Shown: one piece after another, positions 19,690 to 28,781 of the stretch | Layout of the letters: every line of letters starts with the position of its first letter | How positions within the stretch are numbered: position 1 is the first letter of the stretch | NCBI GenBank assembly: GCA_905478665.1 | Contig: CAJQJL010000008.1 | Span: 62,001 to 126,000 of the forward strand | From: an uncultured Flavobacteriales bacterium | Lineage (GTDB): Bacteria > Bacteroidota > Bacteroidia > Flavobacteriales_D > Crocinitomicaceae | Length of the DNA stretch: 64,000 nt | Direction: 5' to 3' | The notes under the pieces: model-generated | Databases searched by the model: none | What the model was told of the DNA's origin: nothing | The model's input: the letters and a program-made list of their open reading frames with translations, nothing else | Position numbers and translations under genes: made by a program

Positions 19690-20814
19690 ATGAATATACT
19701 TTTAACTGTTAGTGCGACCGAATTAGACAAAGTTTCTAAATGGGCTCAAGACTGGGCTCCTCAATGGATGATGGACAAATGGGGGCAGAATACCCTTATT
19801 AGTATCATCGCTTCTGTTTTCATCCTAGTTGGCGCCATATTTTTAGGGAAATTATTGTACTGGACTATCGGGAAATTCGTCAAGACGATGGCGGCTAAAA
19901 CAAAGTCAGGATTGGATGATATTTTAGTCGATAAACTGGAAGAACCTGTCGTTTATGGAATTGTAATTCTCGGATTTTATTGGGGGTTCAATCGTTTACA
20001 TTTCACTGAACGCGTTGATGCATTCTTCGCCAATGTATTTATGATCATCTTCATATTGAACGTCACGTGGCTTATCGTCCGTGTTATTGATTCCCTAATT
20101 GAAGAATATGTCGTTCCTATTGTAGATAAATCGGACAGTGACCTTGACGACCAATTATTACCGATTCTTCGAAAAATGATTAAAGCTGTTCTTTGGACTT
20201 TTGGTATCGTTATCGCCTTAAGTAACTCTGGGTTCGACGTGGCAGCGCTAATAGCTGGACTTGGAATTGGTGGACTGGCATTGGCGTTGGCTGCTCAAGA
20301 TACTGTAAAGAACGTTTTCGGAGGAATTATGGTTTTCATAGATAAACCATTTAAAATTAATGAACGTATCAAGGTCAACGGAATGGATGGATTTGTTGAA
20401 GAGATTGGGGTACGTAGCACCCGTATTCGGACGCTTGAAGGTCGAATAATTACCGTTCCCAATGGTCAATTTGCTGATCATGCCGTTGAGAATGTATCGC
20501 TTGAACCTACGCGAAAAGTTAATATTAGCCTCGGGCTGACTTACGATACAACTCCTGATCAAATGGAGGAAGCCATGAATATCTTAAAGGATATCATTGT
20601 TGGTAACCCTTTGGTAGAAGACGATGTTCTAATCTCTTTCAATTCATGGGGGGATTTTTCAATGGGAATTCAGGTCATCTATTTTATAACGGAAGGTGAC
20701 AACATTTTCTCTGCTCAATCTGAAATCAACTTAGAGATTTTAAAACGATTCAATGCGGCAGGGCTAGAATTTGCCTACCCTACTCAAACCGTTTACAAAA
20801 AGGAGCTTAATTAA
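19690..20814 (+). CDS. Small-conductance mechanosensitive channel, MscS family
   Basis: A 374-residue inner-membrane channel that releases solutes on hypo-osmotic shock. Four hydrophobic segments (~35-60, ~85-100, ~112-130, ~170-210), with the pore-lining helix rich in Gly/Ala (ALIAGLGIGGLALALAAQDT), followed by the typical beta domain NVFGGIMVFIDKPFKINERI and RIITVPNGQF. It is larger than E. coli MscS because of an extra N-terminal region. Probably not co-transcribed with alaS, since the 123-base gap contains a palindrome. Confidence 0.93.
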   Translation: MNILLTVSATELDKVSKWAQDWAPQWMMDKWGQNTLISIIASVFILVGAIFLGKLLYWTIGKFVKTMAAKTKSGLDDILVDKLEEPVVYGIVILGFYWGFNRLHFTERVDAFFANVFMIIFILNVTWLIVRVIDSLIEEYVVPIVDKSDSDLDDQLLPILRKMIKAVLWTFGIVIALSNSGFDVAALIAGLGIGGLALALAAQDTVKNVFGGIMVFIDKPFKINERIKVNGMDGFVEEIGVRSTRIRTLEGRIITVPNGQFADHAVENVSLEPTRKVNISLGLTYDTTPDQMEEAMNILKDIIVGNPLVEDDVLISFNSWGDFSMGIQVIYFITEGDNIFSAQSEINLEILKRFNAAGLEFAYPTQTVYKKELN

Positions 20815-20828
20815 AACTCCTGATGGGG

Positions 20829-20846
20829 TTCCGATAGTTATCGGAA
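20829..20846. repeat. Palindrome TTCCGATA-GT-TATCGGAA
   Basis: Eight-base arms around two bases in the mscS-alaS spacer. An A-run follows on the plus strand, so it is not a typical plus-strand terminator. GATAnnTATC-type palindromes are, from memory, frequent in Bacteroidota intergenic DNA; I cannot count copies here. Confidence 0.4.
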
Positions 20847-20937
20847 AAAAAGTGACCAAATATGATTGATTTACATAAAGTGATTCAACAAAGGAAAGAA
20901 CCAATACGATTATAAAAATATTACATAGCAGTTTAAA

Positions 20938-23550
20938 ATGACAGTTGCTGAAATAAGAAAACAGTTTTTCGATTACTTCGAATCCAAAGGACATGATATC
21001 GTAGCGAGTGCACCGATGGTTGTCAAAAACGATCCAACCTTGATGTTTATCAATGCTGGGATGAACCAGTTTAAGGATTACTTTCTGGGGGACAGTATTC
21101 CCAAGAATAGACGGATTGCCAATACTCAGAAATGCTTGCGCGTTTCTGGAAAGCACAATGACCTTGAAGAAGTAGGTGTCGATACATACCACCATACAAT
21201 GTTCGAAATGTTGGGGAATTGGTCCTTTGGTGACTATTTCAAAGAAGAAGCAATCGAATGGGCTTGGGAGTTATTGATTGATGTATATAAAATTCCTGCG
21301 GATCGTTTGTATGTTACTGTTTTCGAAGGGGATGAAAAGGACGGCGTTCCATTAGATCAAGAAAGTGTGGACATTTGGAAGAAATACATTTCCGAAGATC
21401 GAATTATTTTGGCTTCTAAAAAGGATAATTTCTGGGAAATGGGTGACACTGGACCGTGTGGACCATGCTCAGAAATCCATATTGATTTACGGTCTGAACA
21501 AGATCGTAAAAAAGTAGATGGTAAATCGTTGGTTAATGAAGACCATCCTCAAGTAATTGAAATATGGAACAATGTTTTCATGCAATACAACCGAAAGGCA
21601 AACGGTGACCTTGAACCACTTCCTGAGACGCATGTTGATACGGGAATGGGATTGGAGCGTTTGGCAATGGCTCTCCAGGGAAAACAATCAAATTACGATA
21701 CCGATTTATTTCAGGGACTTATTTCACACATGGAAAAAGTCTCTGGTGTTAAGTATGGTGCAGCTGAGGAAACAGATATTGCACTTCGCGTTATTGCAGA
21801 TCACGTTCGCGCCATTGCATTTTCAATTGCTGACGGTCAACTTCCATCAAATACGGGAGCAGGATATGTGATCCGAAGAATTCTTCGAAGAGCTGTTCGG
21901 TATGGCTATCAGACATTAGGCTTAAAAGAACCGTTTCTTGCGGACCTTTCAACTGTATTATCGAAGCTCATGGGTGATCCATTTGAGGAATTGATTAAAC
22001 AAAGTGGACTTATTCATAAGGTTATCAATGAAGAGGAACTGAGTTTCTTCAGAACACTTGCTCAGGGTTTACGCAGAATTGACGGTGTAATTGAACAAAC
22101 AAAATCTAGCGGAAGTAAAGTCATTGACGGGGTTACAGCCTTTGAATTATTTGACACGTTTGGCTTTCCTTTAGACCTTACAACTTTGATCGCAAGAGAG
22201 AAAGGATTAAACGTAGATCACGATGGATTCGTTGCAAGAATGGAGCAACAAAGAACTGACGGAAGAGAGGCTACTGCTATTCAAACAGGTGATTGGATTG
22301 AAATTCGCGAAGATAATGTTGAGGAATTTGTTGGATACGATCTTTTGTCTACACATGTCAAGATTGTAAAATACCGTAAGGTCTCACAAAAACAAAAAGA
22401 GTTTTATCAAGTCGTATTCAACTTAACTCCTTTCTATCCAGAAGGTGGTGGACAGGTTGGTGACACTGGTTATATTGAAGACGAAGGCGTGAAGACTTCT
22501 GTTTTTGACACGAAAAAAGAGAACAACCTAATTGTGCATCTCCTCAAGGAAATGCCAAAAGATATTCACGCAACGTTTAATGCTGTAGTTAGTAAGAAAA
22601 AGAGACTTGCGTCAGCAAACAATCATTCTGCTACGCACTTGTTACATCATGCGCTTAGATCAGTATTGGGTGAACATGTTGAACAAAAAGGCTCACTTGT
22701 AAATGCAGACTACCTGCGTTTTGATTTCTCGCACTTTTCTAAAGTTACAGATGAGGAATTGCAACAAGTTCAGGACATAGTTTCTTCAAATATTCGTCTA
22801 AACCTTCCGCTTGAAGAAAAGCGAAACACGCCAATGGAACTTGCACAAGAGATGGGTGCAATGGCTCTTTTTGGAGAAAAATATGGAGATACTGTTCGGG
22901 TGATTAAATTTGGAGAATCTGTTGAATTATGTGGAGGAACACACGTACAAGCTACGGGTGAAATAGGATTATTTAAAATCACAACAGAAACAGCTGTGGC
23001 TGCTGGAGTGCGAAGAATTGAGGCGATCACTTCAGATAAGGCAGAGGAATACTACATCAATAAGGCATCAAAATTAGATCAATTGGCTGCGGAATTGAAG
23101 AACCCAAAAGACATTGTGAAGGCCGTGAAGGATGTCCTCGTTAAAAATGCGAGCTTATACAAAGAATTGGAACAGCTCCAAAGAGAAAAAGCGAAATCCG
23201 TTAAAGGTGATTTAAAAAATAAGATTGAGGAACACAATGGTGTTAATCTTCTACACGAAATCATTGAACTTGACGGAGGATCAATCAAGGATATCCTTTT
23301 CCAACTAAAAGGTGAAGTAGACGACTTTGTTGGTGTAATTGGTGGTAAAGAAGGAGATAAGTGTACCTTGAGTATAATTGCCTCAGACAATATCGTGAAA
23401 GAGAAAGACATTCACGCTGGAAACATCATTCGTGAAGTTTCAAAGCTTATTCAAGGTGGCGGAGGCGGACAACCTTTCTTTGCTACTGCGGGCGGGAAAA
23501 ATCCGTCAGGACTGCAGCAAGCGATTGATGCTGTTGTGGAAAAAATATAA
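20938..23550 (+). CDS. alaS: Alanine--tRNA ligase
   Basis: An 870-residue enzyme that charges tRNA-Ala and edits mischarged products. The class II catalytic domain carries [19 protein letters not shown] and [14 protein letters not shown], with [13 protein letters not shown]. The editing domain has the zinc ligands [11 protein letters not shown] and [13 protein letters not shown]. The C-terminal C-Ala domain ends with [15 protein letters not shown]. Full length. The glycosyltransferase begins five bases after its stop. Confidence 0.98.
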   Translation: MTVAEIRKQFFDYFESKGHDIVASAPMVVKNDPTLMFINAGMNQFKDYFLGDSIPKNRRIANTQKCLRVSGKHNDLEEVGVDTYHHTMFEMLGNWSFGDYFKEEAIEWAWELLIDVYKIPADRLYVTVFEGDEKDGVPLDQESVDIWKKYISEDRIILASKKDNFWEMGDTGPCGPCSEIHIDLRSEQDRKKVDGKSLVNEDHPQVIEIWNNVFMQYNRKANGDLEPLPETHVDTGMGLERLAMALQGKQSNYDTDLFQGLISHMEKVSGVKYGAAEETDIALRVIADHVRAIAFSIADGQLPSNTGAGYVIRRILRRAVRYGYQTLGLKEPFLADLSTVLSKLMGDPFEELIKQSGLIHKVINEEELSFFRTLAQGLRRIDGVIEQTKSSGSKVIDGVTAFELFDTFGFPLDLTTLIAREKGLNVDHDGFVARMEQQRTDGREATAIQTGDWIEIREDNVEEFVGYDLLSTHVKIVKYRKVSQKQKEFYQVVFNLTPFYPEGGGQVGDTGYIEDEGVKTSVFDTKKENNLIVHLLKEMPKDIHATFNAVVSKKKRLASANNHSATHLLHHALRSVLGEHVEQKGSLVNADYLRFDFSHFSKVTDEELQQVQDIVSSNIRLNLPLEEKRNTPMELAQEMGAMALFGEKYGDTVRVIKFGESVELCGGTHVQATGEIGLFKITTETAVAAGVRRIEAITSDKAEEYYINKASKLDQLAAELKNPKDIVKAVKDVLVKNASLYKELEQLQREKAKSVKGDLKNKIEEHNGVNLLHEIIELDGGSIKDILFQLKGEVDDFVGVIGGKEGDKCTLSIIASDNIVKEKDIHAGNIIREVSKLIQGGGGGQPFFATAGGKNPSGLQQAIDAVVEKI

Positions 23551-23555
23551 TTGAA

Positions 23556-24830
23556 TTGGGTGCACCAAAAAATGTATTGCTCATCACGTATTACTGGCCT
23601 CCATCAGGAGGAGCAGGTGTTCAACGTTGGCTAAAATTCGTCAAATATTTTAACGAGTTCAATGTACACTGTACAGTAATAACGGTCGATCCAAAGAAAG
23701 CTTCTTACGCTGTACTTGACGAATCGTTGAGTGAAGAAATTCCTGCAAATGTCGAGGTGCATTACACGAATACGCGTGAACCGTTCGCAATGTATAAACG
23801 GGTGTCAAACAAATCCTCCATTCCGCATGCGGGTTTTGCAAATGAAAACACTTCATTTTTAAAAAAGGTAGCCCGCTTCATACGTGGAAATTTTTTCATT
23901 CCCGATGCCAGAAAAGGATGGAACAAATTTGCTTATGCGAAAGCGAGTGAGTTAATTTCAACCAAAAATTTCGATGCTGTAATCGTTACAAGTCCACCGC
24001 ATTCAACACAGTTAGTTGGACTTAAATTAAAACGCAAATTCAACATACATTGGATTGCAGATTTGCGCGACCCATGGACAGACATCTATTATTATAAAAA
24101 GATGTTGCATACAACATGGGCGAAGCGCAAAGATCTTAGCTTGGAAAAACAAGTATTAGAAAAAGCTGACAAAATGTTGGTGGTAAGTGAAAGTATCAGG
24201 CAACTTTTCGGGGATAAAGTAAATCGTCATGATGCCATTCATGTTTTGCCAAATGGTTACGATCATACAGATTTCGAGCGAAAGGAAGTATCGACTAACG
24301 TTGGCAAAAAACTACACATTACGTATACAGGAACCATTTCATCTGATTATCCAATTGATAGTTTATTGGAATCCATGCGGAAAATTGGTACGGATCAATT
24401 CAGTCTTAATTTCGTTGGGACGCTTTCTCCAGAAATTAAAGAACAACTCAGTGAATTTGAAACAACTTTCCCTGGGTATGTAAAGCACAGTGAAAGCATT
24501 GATTTCCTATTGGCTTCAGATATCGTTCTTTTGATCATTCCGAACATTGAAAACAACGCTGGAATATTAACGGGAAAATTATTCGAATACATTGGCTCCC
24601 AAAAAGCAATTTTAGCCATCGGTCCTACGAATGGCGATGCTGCTAAAATAATCGATCAATGTGAAGCTGGAAAGGTCTTTGAATATGATGACGTTGATGG
24701 CATTACTAATTATCTCCAGAGCTTAATCGAAGTCAAAGCAGCCAATTCTCCGACCATTGGAACAGACAACACAGAGCGCAAAAAATTCTCAAGGCGGGAG
24801 CTCACAAAAACACTAGTCGAAATCATCTAA
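23556..24830 (+). CDS. Glycosyltransferase, GT4-like
   Basis: A 424-residue sugar transferase of the GT-B fold. N-terminal NVLLITYYWPPSGGAGVQRW is the glycine-rich acceptor-side loop of this type; IADLRDPWTD (~165) and a C-terminal donor-side region with GKLFEYIGSQKAILAIGP (~345) follow. The donor and acceptor sugars are unknown; it may act in surface polysaccharide synthesis. No ATG occurs before residue ~79, so the start is TTG at 23556, five bases after the alaS stop, suggesting co-translation. Confidence 0.87.
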   Translation: MGAPKNVLLITYYWPPSGGAGVQRWLKFVKYFNEFNVHCTVITVDPKKASYAVLDESLSEEIPANVEVHYTNTREPFAMYKRVSNKSSIPHAGFANENTSFLKKVARFIRGNFFIPDARKGWNKFAYAKASELISTKNFDAVIVTSPPHSTQLVGLKLKRKFNIHWIADLRDPWTDIYYYKKMLHTTWAKRKDLSLEKQVLEKADKMLVVSESIRQLFGDKVNRHDAIHVLPNGYDHTDFERKEVSTNVGKKLHITYTGTISSDYPIDSLLESMRKIGTDQFSLNFVGTLSPEIKEQLSEFETTFPGYVKHSESIDFLLASDIVLLIIPNIENNAGILTGKLFEYIGSQKAILAIGPTNGDAAKIIDQCEAGKVFEYDDVDGITNYLQSLIEVKAANSPTIGTDNTERKKFSRRELTKTLVEII

Positions 24831-24879
24831 TTCCGTTGAACGAAATGGCATGTTGATTGTAGTAAAGGCTAAACTCAAC

Positions 24880-25869
24880 ATGGAAAAACTATTTCTACTC
24901 ATTCTTTCGGCATTTTGCCTCTCTTGGTATTCAGGAGCTAAAGACATTCCTTCAGAAGAACGAGGACTTTTTCTCTCCTATCATAAAGTTAAATCAGAGA
25001 AAGACGAAACACTCAAAGCTAACGAAGCTGTGTTCACCTTCACATTTAATGGCATTATAGATGACAAAGCGAAACGCTCGATTTTGTACAGCATCGATGG
25101 TTTAGAATCCAAAAATGTACTGATAGACAACGATCACATAATCGTTGAGACGACGCCGGGCAAGCATATTTTTCAATTTTTCTACGACACAGATCATTTT
25201 GAAATCACGACCGATTCTCTCGAAATTCTTTCGCAATACCGCGACGATTACAATGTCTTCTTTGAGAACTCAAAATTTCCAGTGATCATCGACAAGCCTG
25301 TAATTTATCTTTACCCCGAAAAAGAAACTTCAATTCATCTTGAGGTTAAGTCCAAAGGGGAAATGACATTTATGTATCCCGCTTACACTGATGGTTGGGA
25401 TTTTAAAGCCGCGCCAAATGGAACGCTCCTTTTTGATGAGTCAGCATACAATTATCTCTTTTGGGAAGCTAAACAATTTCAACAATTAAATGCAGACGAA
25501 TTTCACAAAGGATTCATTGTTAAAAAGAATGAAGTCATTTCATTTCTGGAAGAAAAACTGACGACTGCAGGATTAACGTCAAAGGAACAGGCTGACTTCA
25601 TTACCTATTGGGGGCCGCGACTCCAACAAAATGAGCGGAGTTTTGTTCATTTCTTGATTAATGAAGAATGTGATCGCTTTGCATATTTGGACATTCAACC
25701 AAAGCCAGATCACATCTATCGAATTTACATTGTTTGGAATGAAATCGTTGATGAGCCTGAATATAAGCTTCTTGAACAAACAATTCCTCGATTTGAAAGA
25801 GACGGATTTACCGTACTTGAATGGGGAGGATATGAAATAAATGCACAAGAACAAATCAAATCACTATGA
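24880..25869 (+). CDS. Secreted protein, tandem paralog 1 (KPVIYLYP family)
   Basis: A 329-residue protein with a signal peptide (MEKLFLLILSAFCLSWYSGA). The N-terminal half (~35-135) is a beta-rich region with TPGKHIFQFFYDTDHFEITT. The C-terminal half (~140-325) has the ordered motifs KPVIYLYPE, MYPAYTDGW, YNYLFWEA, EQADFITYWGPRL, PDHIYRIYI and GFTVLEWGG. These motifs are shared with the next two genes. I recall similar uncharacterised proteins in many bacteria but know no function. An in-frame ATG at 24850 is possible, but 24880 starts directly at the signal peptide. First of four genes overlapping or nearly so. Confidence 0.85.
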   Translation: MEKLFLLILSAFCLSWYSGAKDIPSEERGLFLSYHKVKSEKDETLKANEAVFTFTFNGIIDDKAKRSILYSIDGLESKNVLIDNDHIIVETTPGKHIFQFFYDTDHFEITTDSLEILSQYRDDYNVFFENSKFPVIIDKPVIYLYPEKETSIHLEVKSKGEMTFMYPAYTDGWDFKAAPNGTLLFDESAYNYLFWEAKQFQQLNADEFHKGFIVKKNEVISFLEEKLTTAGLTSKEQADFITYWGPRLQQNERSFVHFLINEECDRFAYLDIQPKPDHIYRIYIVWNEIVDEPEYKLLEQTIPRFERDGFTVLEWGGYEINAQEQIKSL

Positions 25870-26813
25870 AAAATCAACTGCTGATCATTTTATTGGTTCT
25901 CTTTTCTTCGCTCGCCTATGGCAAAGAACTCTTGCCAGATTATATGCTTGAAAGCTCAGAGAAGGATGAATCACTTCAAGAGAACGAAGCTGTCTTTAAG
26001 TTTATATTCAATGGTATTTGGGATGATAATAAGGCCCGTACGATCGAATTCAGTATGAATGGGAAAATCTACAGTAAAAAGATGGTGAATAACACCTATG
26101 TGGAAATTAAAGCACGACCAGGCAAGCACATCTTTCAGTTTTTCTACGACAGTTATCACTATGAAATATTTACCGACTCCCTCTTGATCAAAACTCAATA
26201 CAGGGATGTTTATTCTATTCAATTTCAGAACTCGGAATACCCTGTTGAGGTCGAAAAGCCTGTGATTTACATCTATCCTGAGGTACCAACAGAAGTTGAA
26301 GTGAAAATGAATATAAAGGGAGAAAACGCATTTATGTACCCCGAATATATAGACAGCTGGAAGTTCACTGCGCATCCGAATGGAGATTTGGTATTTGGTG
26401 ATAAATCGTACAATTATCTTTTCTGGGAATCTACGCAGTACCAAAGAAACATATCCACTGAAACACAAGTTGGGTTCGTTGTAGAAGGAAAAAACGTTGT
26501 TGCCTTTTTTGAAGAAAAACTGACTGAAGCAGGTCTGTCATCAACAGAACAAGCTGATTTCATTACCTATTGGGGATCACGTCTACAAGTTAATGCCCTG
26601 AATTTTGTTCGTTTTGAATTTAATGAAAGTTGCAACCAATACGCCGAATTAGCTATTACTCCAAAACCAGATAATGTCTACCGAATTTATATGTCATGGG
26701 AATCCATTGACTCATTTATCAACTGCAAACCACAAGCAATTGTTCCGATGAATAGAAAAGGATTCACTGTTGTTGAATGGGGCGGGCAGGAATTGACAAA
26801 TCATTCACTTTAA
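25866..26813 (+). CDS. Secreted protein, tandem paralog 2 (KPVIYLYP family)
   Basis: A 315-residue protein overlapping paralog 1 by four bases (ATGA). Signal peptide MKNQLLIILLVLFSSLAYG. The same motif order is present: RPGKHIFQFFYDSYHYEIFT, KPVIYIYPE, MYPEYIDSW, YNYLFWES, EQADFITYWGSRL, PDNVYRIYM, GFTVVEWGG. It is the closest relative of paralog 1, judging by the nearly identical KHIFQFFYD and ADFITYWG stretches. No catalytic residues are evident; conserved Trp, Tyr and Asp suggest a binding surface. Confidence 0.85.
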   Translation: MKNQLLIILLVLFSSLAYGKELLPDYMLESSEKDESLQENEAVFKFIFNGIWDDNKARTIEFSMNGKIYSKKMVNNTYVEIKARPGKHIFQFFYDSYHYEIFTDSLLIKTQYRDVYSIQFQNSEYPVEVEKPVIYIYPEVPTEVEVKMNIKGENAFMYPEYIDSWKFTAHPNGDLVFGDKSYNYLFWESTQYQRNISTETQVGFVVEGKNVVAFFEEKLTEAGLSSTEQADFITYWGSRLQVNALNFVRFEFNESCNQYAELAITPKPDNVYRIYMSWESIDSFINCKPQAIVPMNRKGFTVVEWGGQELTNHSL

Positions 26814-26823
26814 GAAAAAAATT

Positions 26824-27801
26824 ATGCGCTTATTCGTTCTATTTACCTTGTTATTCACTGGTCTTCATGTGCGTGCAATCACGTTTGGTGAGAAACTCGA
26901 AATAGGAGCTGACTACACCGTTGAATCAAATACTTACGATTCTACTCTAACTGAAGATCAGGCAATATTCACTTTTATTCTTGATGCCAATTATTTAAGA
27001 ATGAGCAACGAACTTGTCTACTCAATTGGAAGCAAGATTGACACAATAATGTTGGATGAGTCTGAATCCTTCAAAATTGAAGTAAGCCCAGGGAAGTATG
27101 ATTTCCAATTCTACCTTACAAGTGATTACACTGAAATTAGCATAAAGGCTTTGGAGATTAAACCCGCTCATCGAATGGGGGTTCGCCTTATTTTTGGTTT
27201 AAACGTTCAACATCATCCAGTCAGAAAACCCGTAATCTATCTCTACCCAACGGAAGAAATGGATGTTGAAGTGCATGTCAACCCTACTGGAAAAATGGTG
27301 TTCACCTACCCTACCATCGATGATCATTGGAATGTTCACGCTCTACCCTCAGGTGAACTAATTGTAGATGATAAGTCATATAACTACCTCTTTTGGGAGT
27401 CGGAACAAGTTGAAATTAATATTGACTGGAATTCTGGTTTTGCAATCCCAGGAGAAGAAGTCACTGCCTTTTTAGAAGAAACGCTATCAAAATTTGGATT
27501 AACAACAAAAGAGCAAGCCGACTTTATTACTTTTTGGGCTCCAATGATGGTTTCGAATCCAGCCAATCTGATTCATTTTGAATTCAACGAAAACTGCAAT
27601 CAATTTGCTGACTTAACCGTTTTACCTAGCCCTGACAACGTCTACAGGATTTATATGATTTGGTCTCCCATTGACAATATTGATGATTTTAATTATCTTC
27701 GTCCTCAGAACATTCAATCAATCAACCGATTAGGTTTTACGGTTTTAGAATGGGGAGGCGCAAAAATAGAACGACTTCCATTAAAAAATAAAGCATTATG
27801 A
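26824..27801 (+). CDS. Secreted protein, tandem paralog 3 (KPVIYLYP family)
   Basis: A 325-residue protein, ten bases after paralog 2. Signal peptide MRLFVLFTLLFTGLHVRA. The N-terminal half has diverged more (SPGKYDFQFYLTSDYTEI), but the C-terminal half retains KPVIYLYPT, TYPTIDDHW, YNYLFWES, EQADFITFWAPMM, PDNVYRIYM and GFTVLEWGG. The pattern suggests the C-terminal domain is the constrained unit. Overlaps the next gene by four bases. Confidence 0.84.
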   Translation: MRLFVLFTLLFTGLHVRAITFGEKLEIGADYTVESNTYDSTLTEDQAIFTFILDANYLRMSNELVYSIGSKIDTIMLDESESFKIEVSPGKYDFQFYLTSDYTEISIKALEIKPAHRMGVRLIFGLNVQHHPVRKPVIYLYPTEEMDVEVHVNPTGKMVFTYPTIDDHWNVHALPSGELIVDDKSYNYLFWESEQVEINIDWNSGFAIPGEEVTAFLEETLSKFGLTTKEQADFITFWAPMMVSNPANLIHFEFNENCNQFADLTVLPSPDNVYRIYMIWSPIDNIDDFNYLRPQNIQSINRLGFTVLEWGGAKIERLPLKNKAL

Positions 27802-28280
27802 AGCTACGAATGCTATCCGTACTATCCATTGTTATTGCTCTTTTGATCAAGAGTGTGGATATCTCTGCACAAGATTATCACTACCTGCGTGTTCTGGCGC
27901 ATGCCGTTCCCGCAGACAGCCCAACGTTTCTTCCTTACCCAATGGAAACAGAGTTAGACAGTGCAATTTATCAATTGGCTCAGGCAAATGTTGTTATGGA
28001 GCGTTTTGTTGGACTCAACGATTCTATTACTCCTGAATTCGAAGCCTATGAAAAGTTGAAAATGTTAGCATCGGAGCAAGAATTAAACGACCTTTTGTTA
28101 CATACATCGCCAGTCGTAAAAGTTTATGCTCACAGGGCACTTGTTGTAAACGACATGAACATGAATTGTGACTACGAATTGGCTTTGTTCGAGGATACTA
28201 CATGCATTGACTGGTTCGCGGAAGACTTGTTGACAAATACAACAGTTGCAGAAATGGTGCAACAAGAATACTTTGAATAA
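27798..28280 (+). CDS. Secreted HEAT-like repeat protein
   Basis: A 160-residue protein with a signal peptide (cleavage near ISAQ, ~25). The central TSPVVKVYAHRALVV resembles a single HEAT-like alpha hairpin (P-V-V-x-x-Y-A-x-x-A-L), followed by DYELALFEDTTCIDWF and NTTVAEMVQQEYF. Proteins with this layout occur in Bacteroidota as short hypothetical proteins. It overlaps paralog 3 by four bases and ends the four-gene operon; a functional link with the triplet is inferred only from this coupling. Confidence 0.78.
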   Translation: MKLRMLSVLSIVIALLIKSVDISAQDYHYLRVLAHAVPADSPTFLPYPMETELDSAIYQLAQANVVMERFVGLNDSITPEFEAYEKLKMLASEQELNDLLLHTSPVVKVYAHRALVVNDMNMNCDYELALFEDTTCIDWFAEDLLTNTTVAEMVQQEYFE

Positions 28281-28320
28281 AAAAGTGCTTCCTCTCAAAT
28301 TACATTGAGAACGGAAGCAC
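28279..28320 (-). terminator. Intrinsic terminator of the doxX-like gene
   Basis: Arms GTGCTTCC (28285-28292) and GGAAGCAC (28313-28320), with inner CTCAA / TTGAG pairing. A T-run follows on the minus strand, directly next to the convergent HEAT-like gene's stop. Confidence 0.88.
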
Positions 28321-28340
28321 CTCGCCTAATTAACCACTAG

Positions 28341-28700
28341 TTAAGCTTCTTTCCAGGCCATTTTCCAAGTAATGTATGAGACTGCCCAAAATGCAAGCGG
28401 CATCAACACACCTGTAATAGATTCACCCACTGCGGCATGAGCGCCAATTGCAAGTAAAAGATTGAATAGAAACCCTGCATAGGCCCATTCAACTATAAAC
28501 TTTTTAAACTTTGTTAAAATTGCAACGACTCCCAAAATCTTGGCTGTCGCCATTGGGTAGATCAACCATGTTGGGAATCCCAGTGCTGCAAAATTGAGTT
28601 CCATCTCTTCGTGCTTCATTATGTACATTGAAGCACCCATTAGCAGCATAATTGAAAATAGCCCTGTGAAGATCCAATGTATTATTTTGATTCTTTTCAT
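28341..28700 (-). CDS. DoxX-like small membrane protein
   Basis: A 119-residue protein with four hydrophobic helices (~7-25, ~45-63, ~70-90, ~95-112). The stretch FPTWLIYPMATAKILGVVAI is typical of the DoxX-like (DoxX_2) family, which is often linked to thiosulfate or redox stress proteins without a clear molecular role. Monocistronic, with its own terminator. A perfect-armed palindrome 23 bases upstream suggests that a repressor controls it. Confidence 0.85.
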   Translation of the reverse strand: MKRIKIIHWIFTGLFSIMLLMGASMYIMKHEEMELNFAALGFPTWLIYPMATAKILGVVAILTKFKKFIVEWAYAGFLFNLLLAIGAHAAVGESITGVLMPLAFWAVSYITWKMAWKEA

Positions 28701-28722
28701 TCTTTCTTAATTACCTTGTTTT

Positions 28723-28740
28723 TATTTACCGAGGTAAATA
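28723..28740 (-). promoter_or_regulatory. Putative operator of the doxX-like gene
   Basis: TATTTACC-GA-GGTAAATA has 8-bp arms and a 2-bp centre. On the minus strand it overlaps the -7-like box TATATTTA. The layout fits a dimeric repressor (TetR, MarR or HxlR class); no regulator gene is adjacent. Confidence 0.6.
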
Positions 28741-28781
28741 TAATGTTAAATGAATTGATCTTCCAAAGAATATTCAAAAAA

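Noticed and set aside
20764-21195. A 143-codon antisense frame across the mscS-alaS boundary
   Set aside because: Covers the conserved start of alaS and the end of mscS; translation is not protein-like.
25971-26468. A 165-codon antisense frame inside paralog 2
   Set aside because: The sense gene has a signal peptide and motifs shared with two neighbours; the antisense frame does not.
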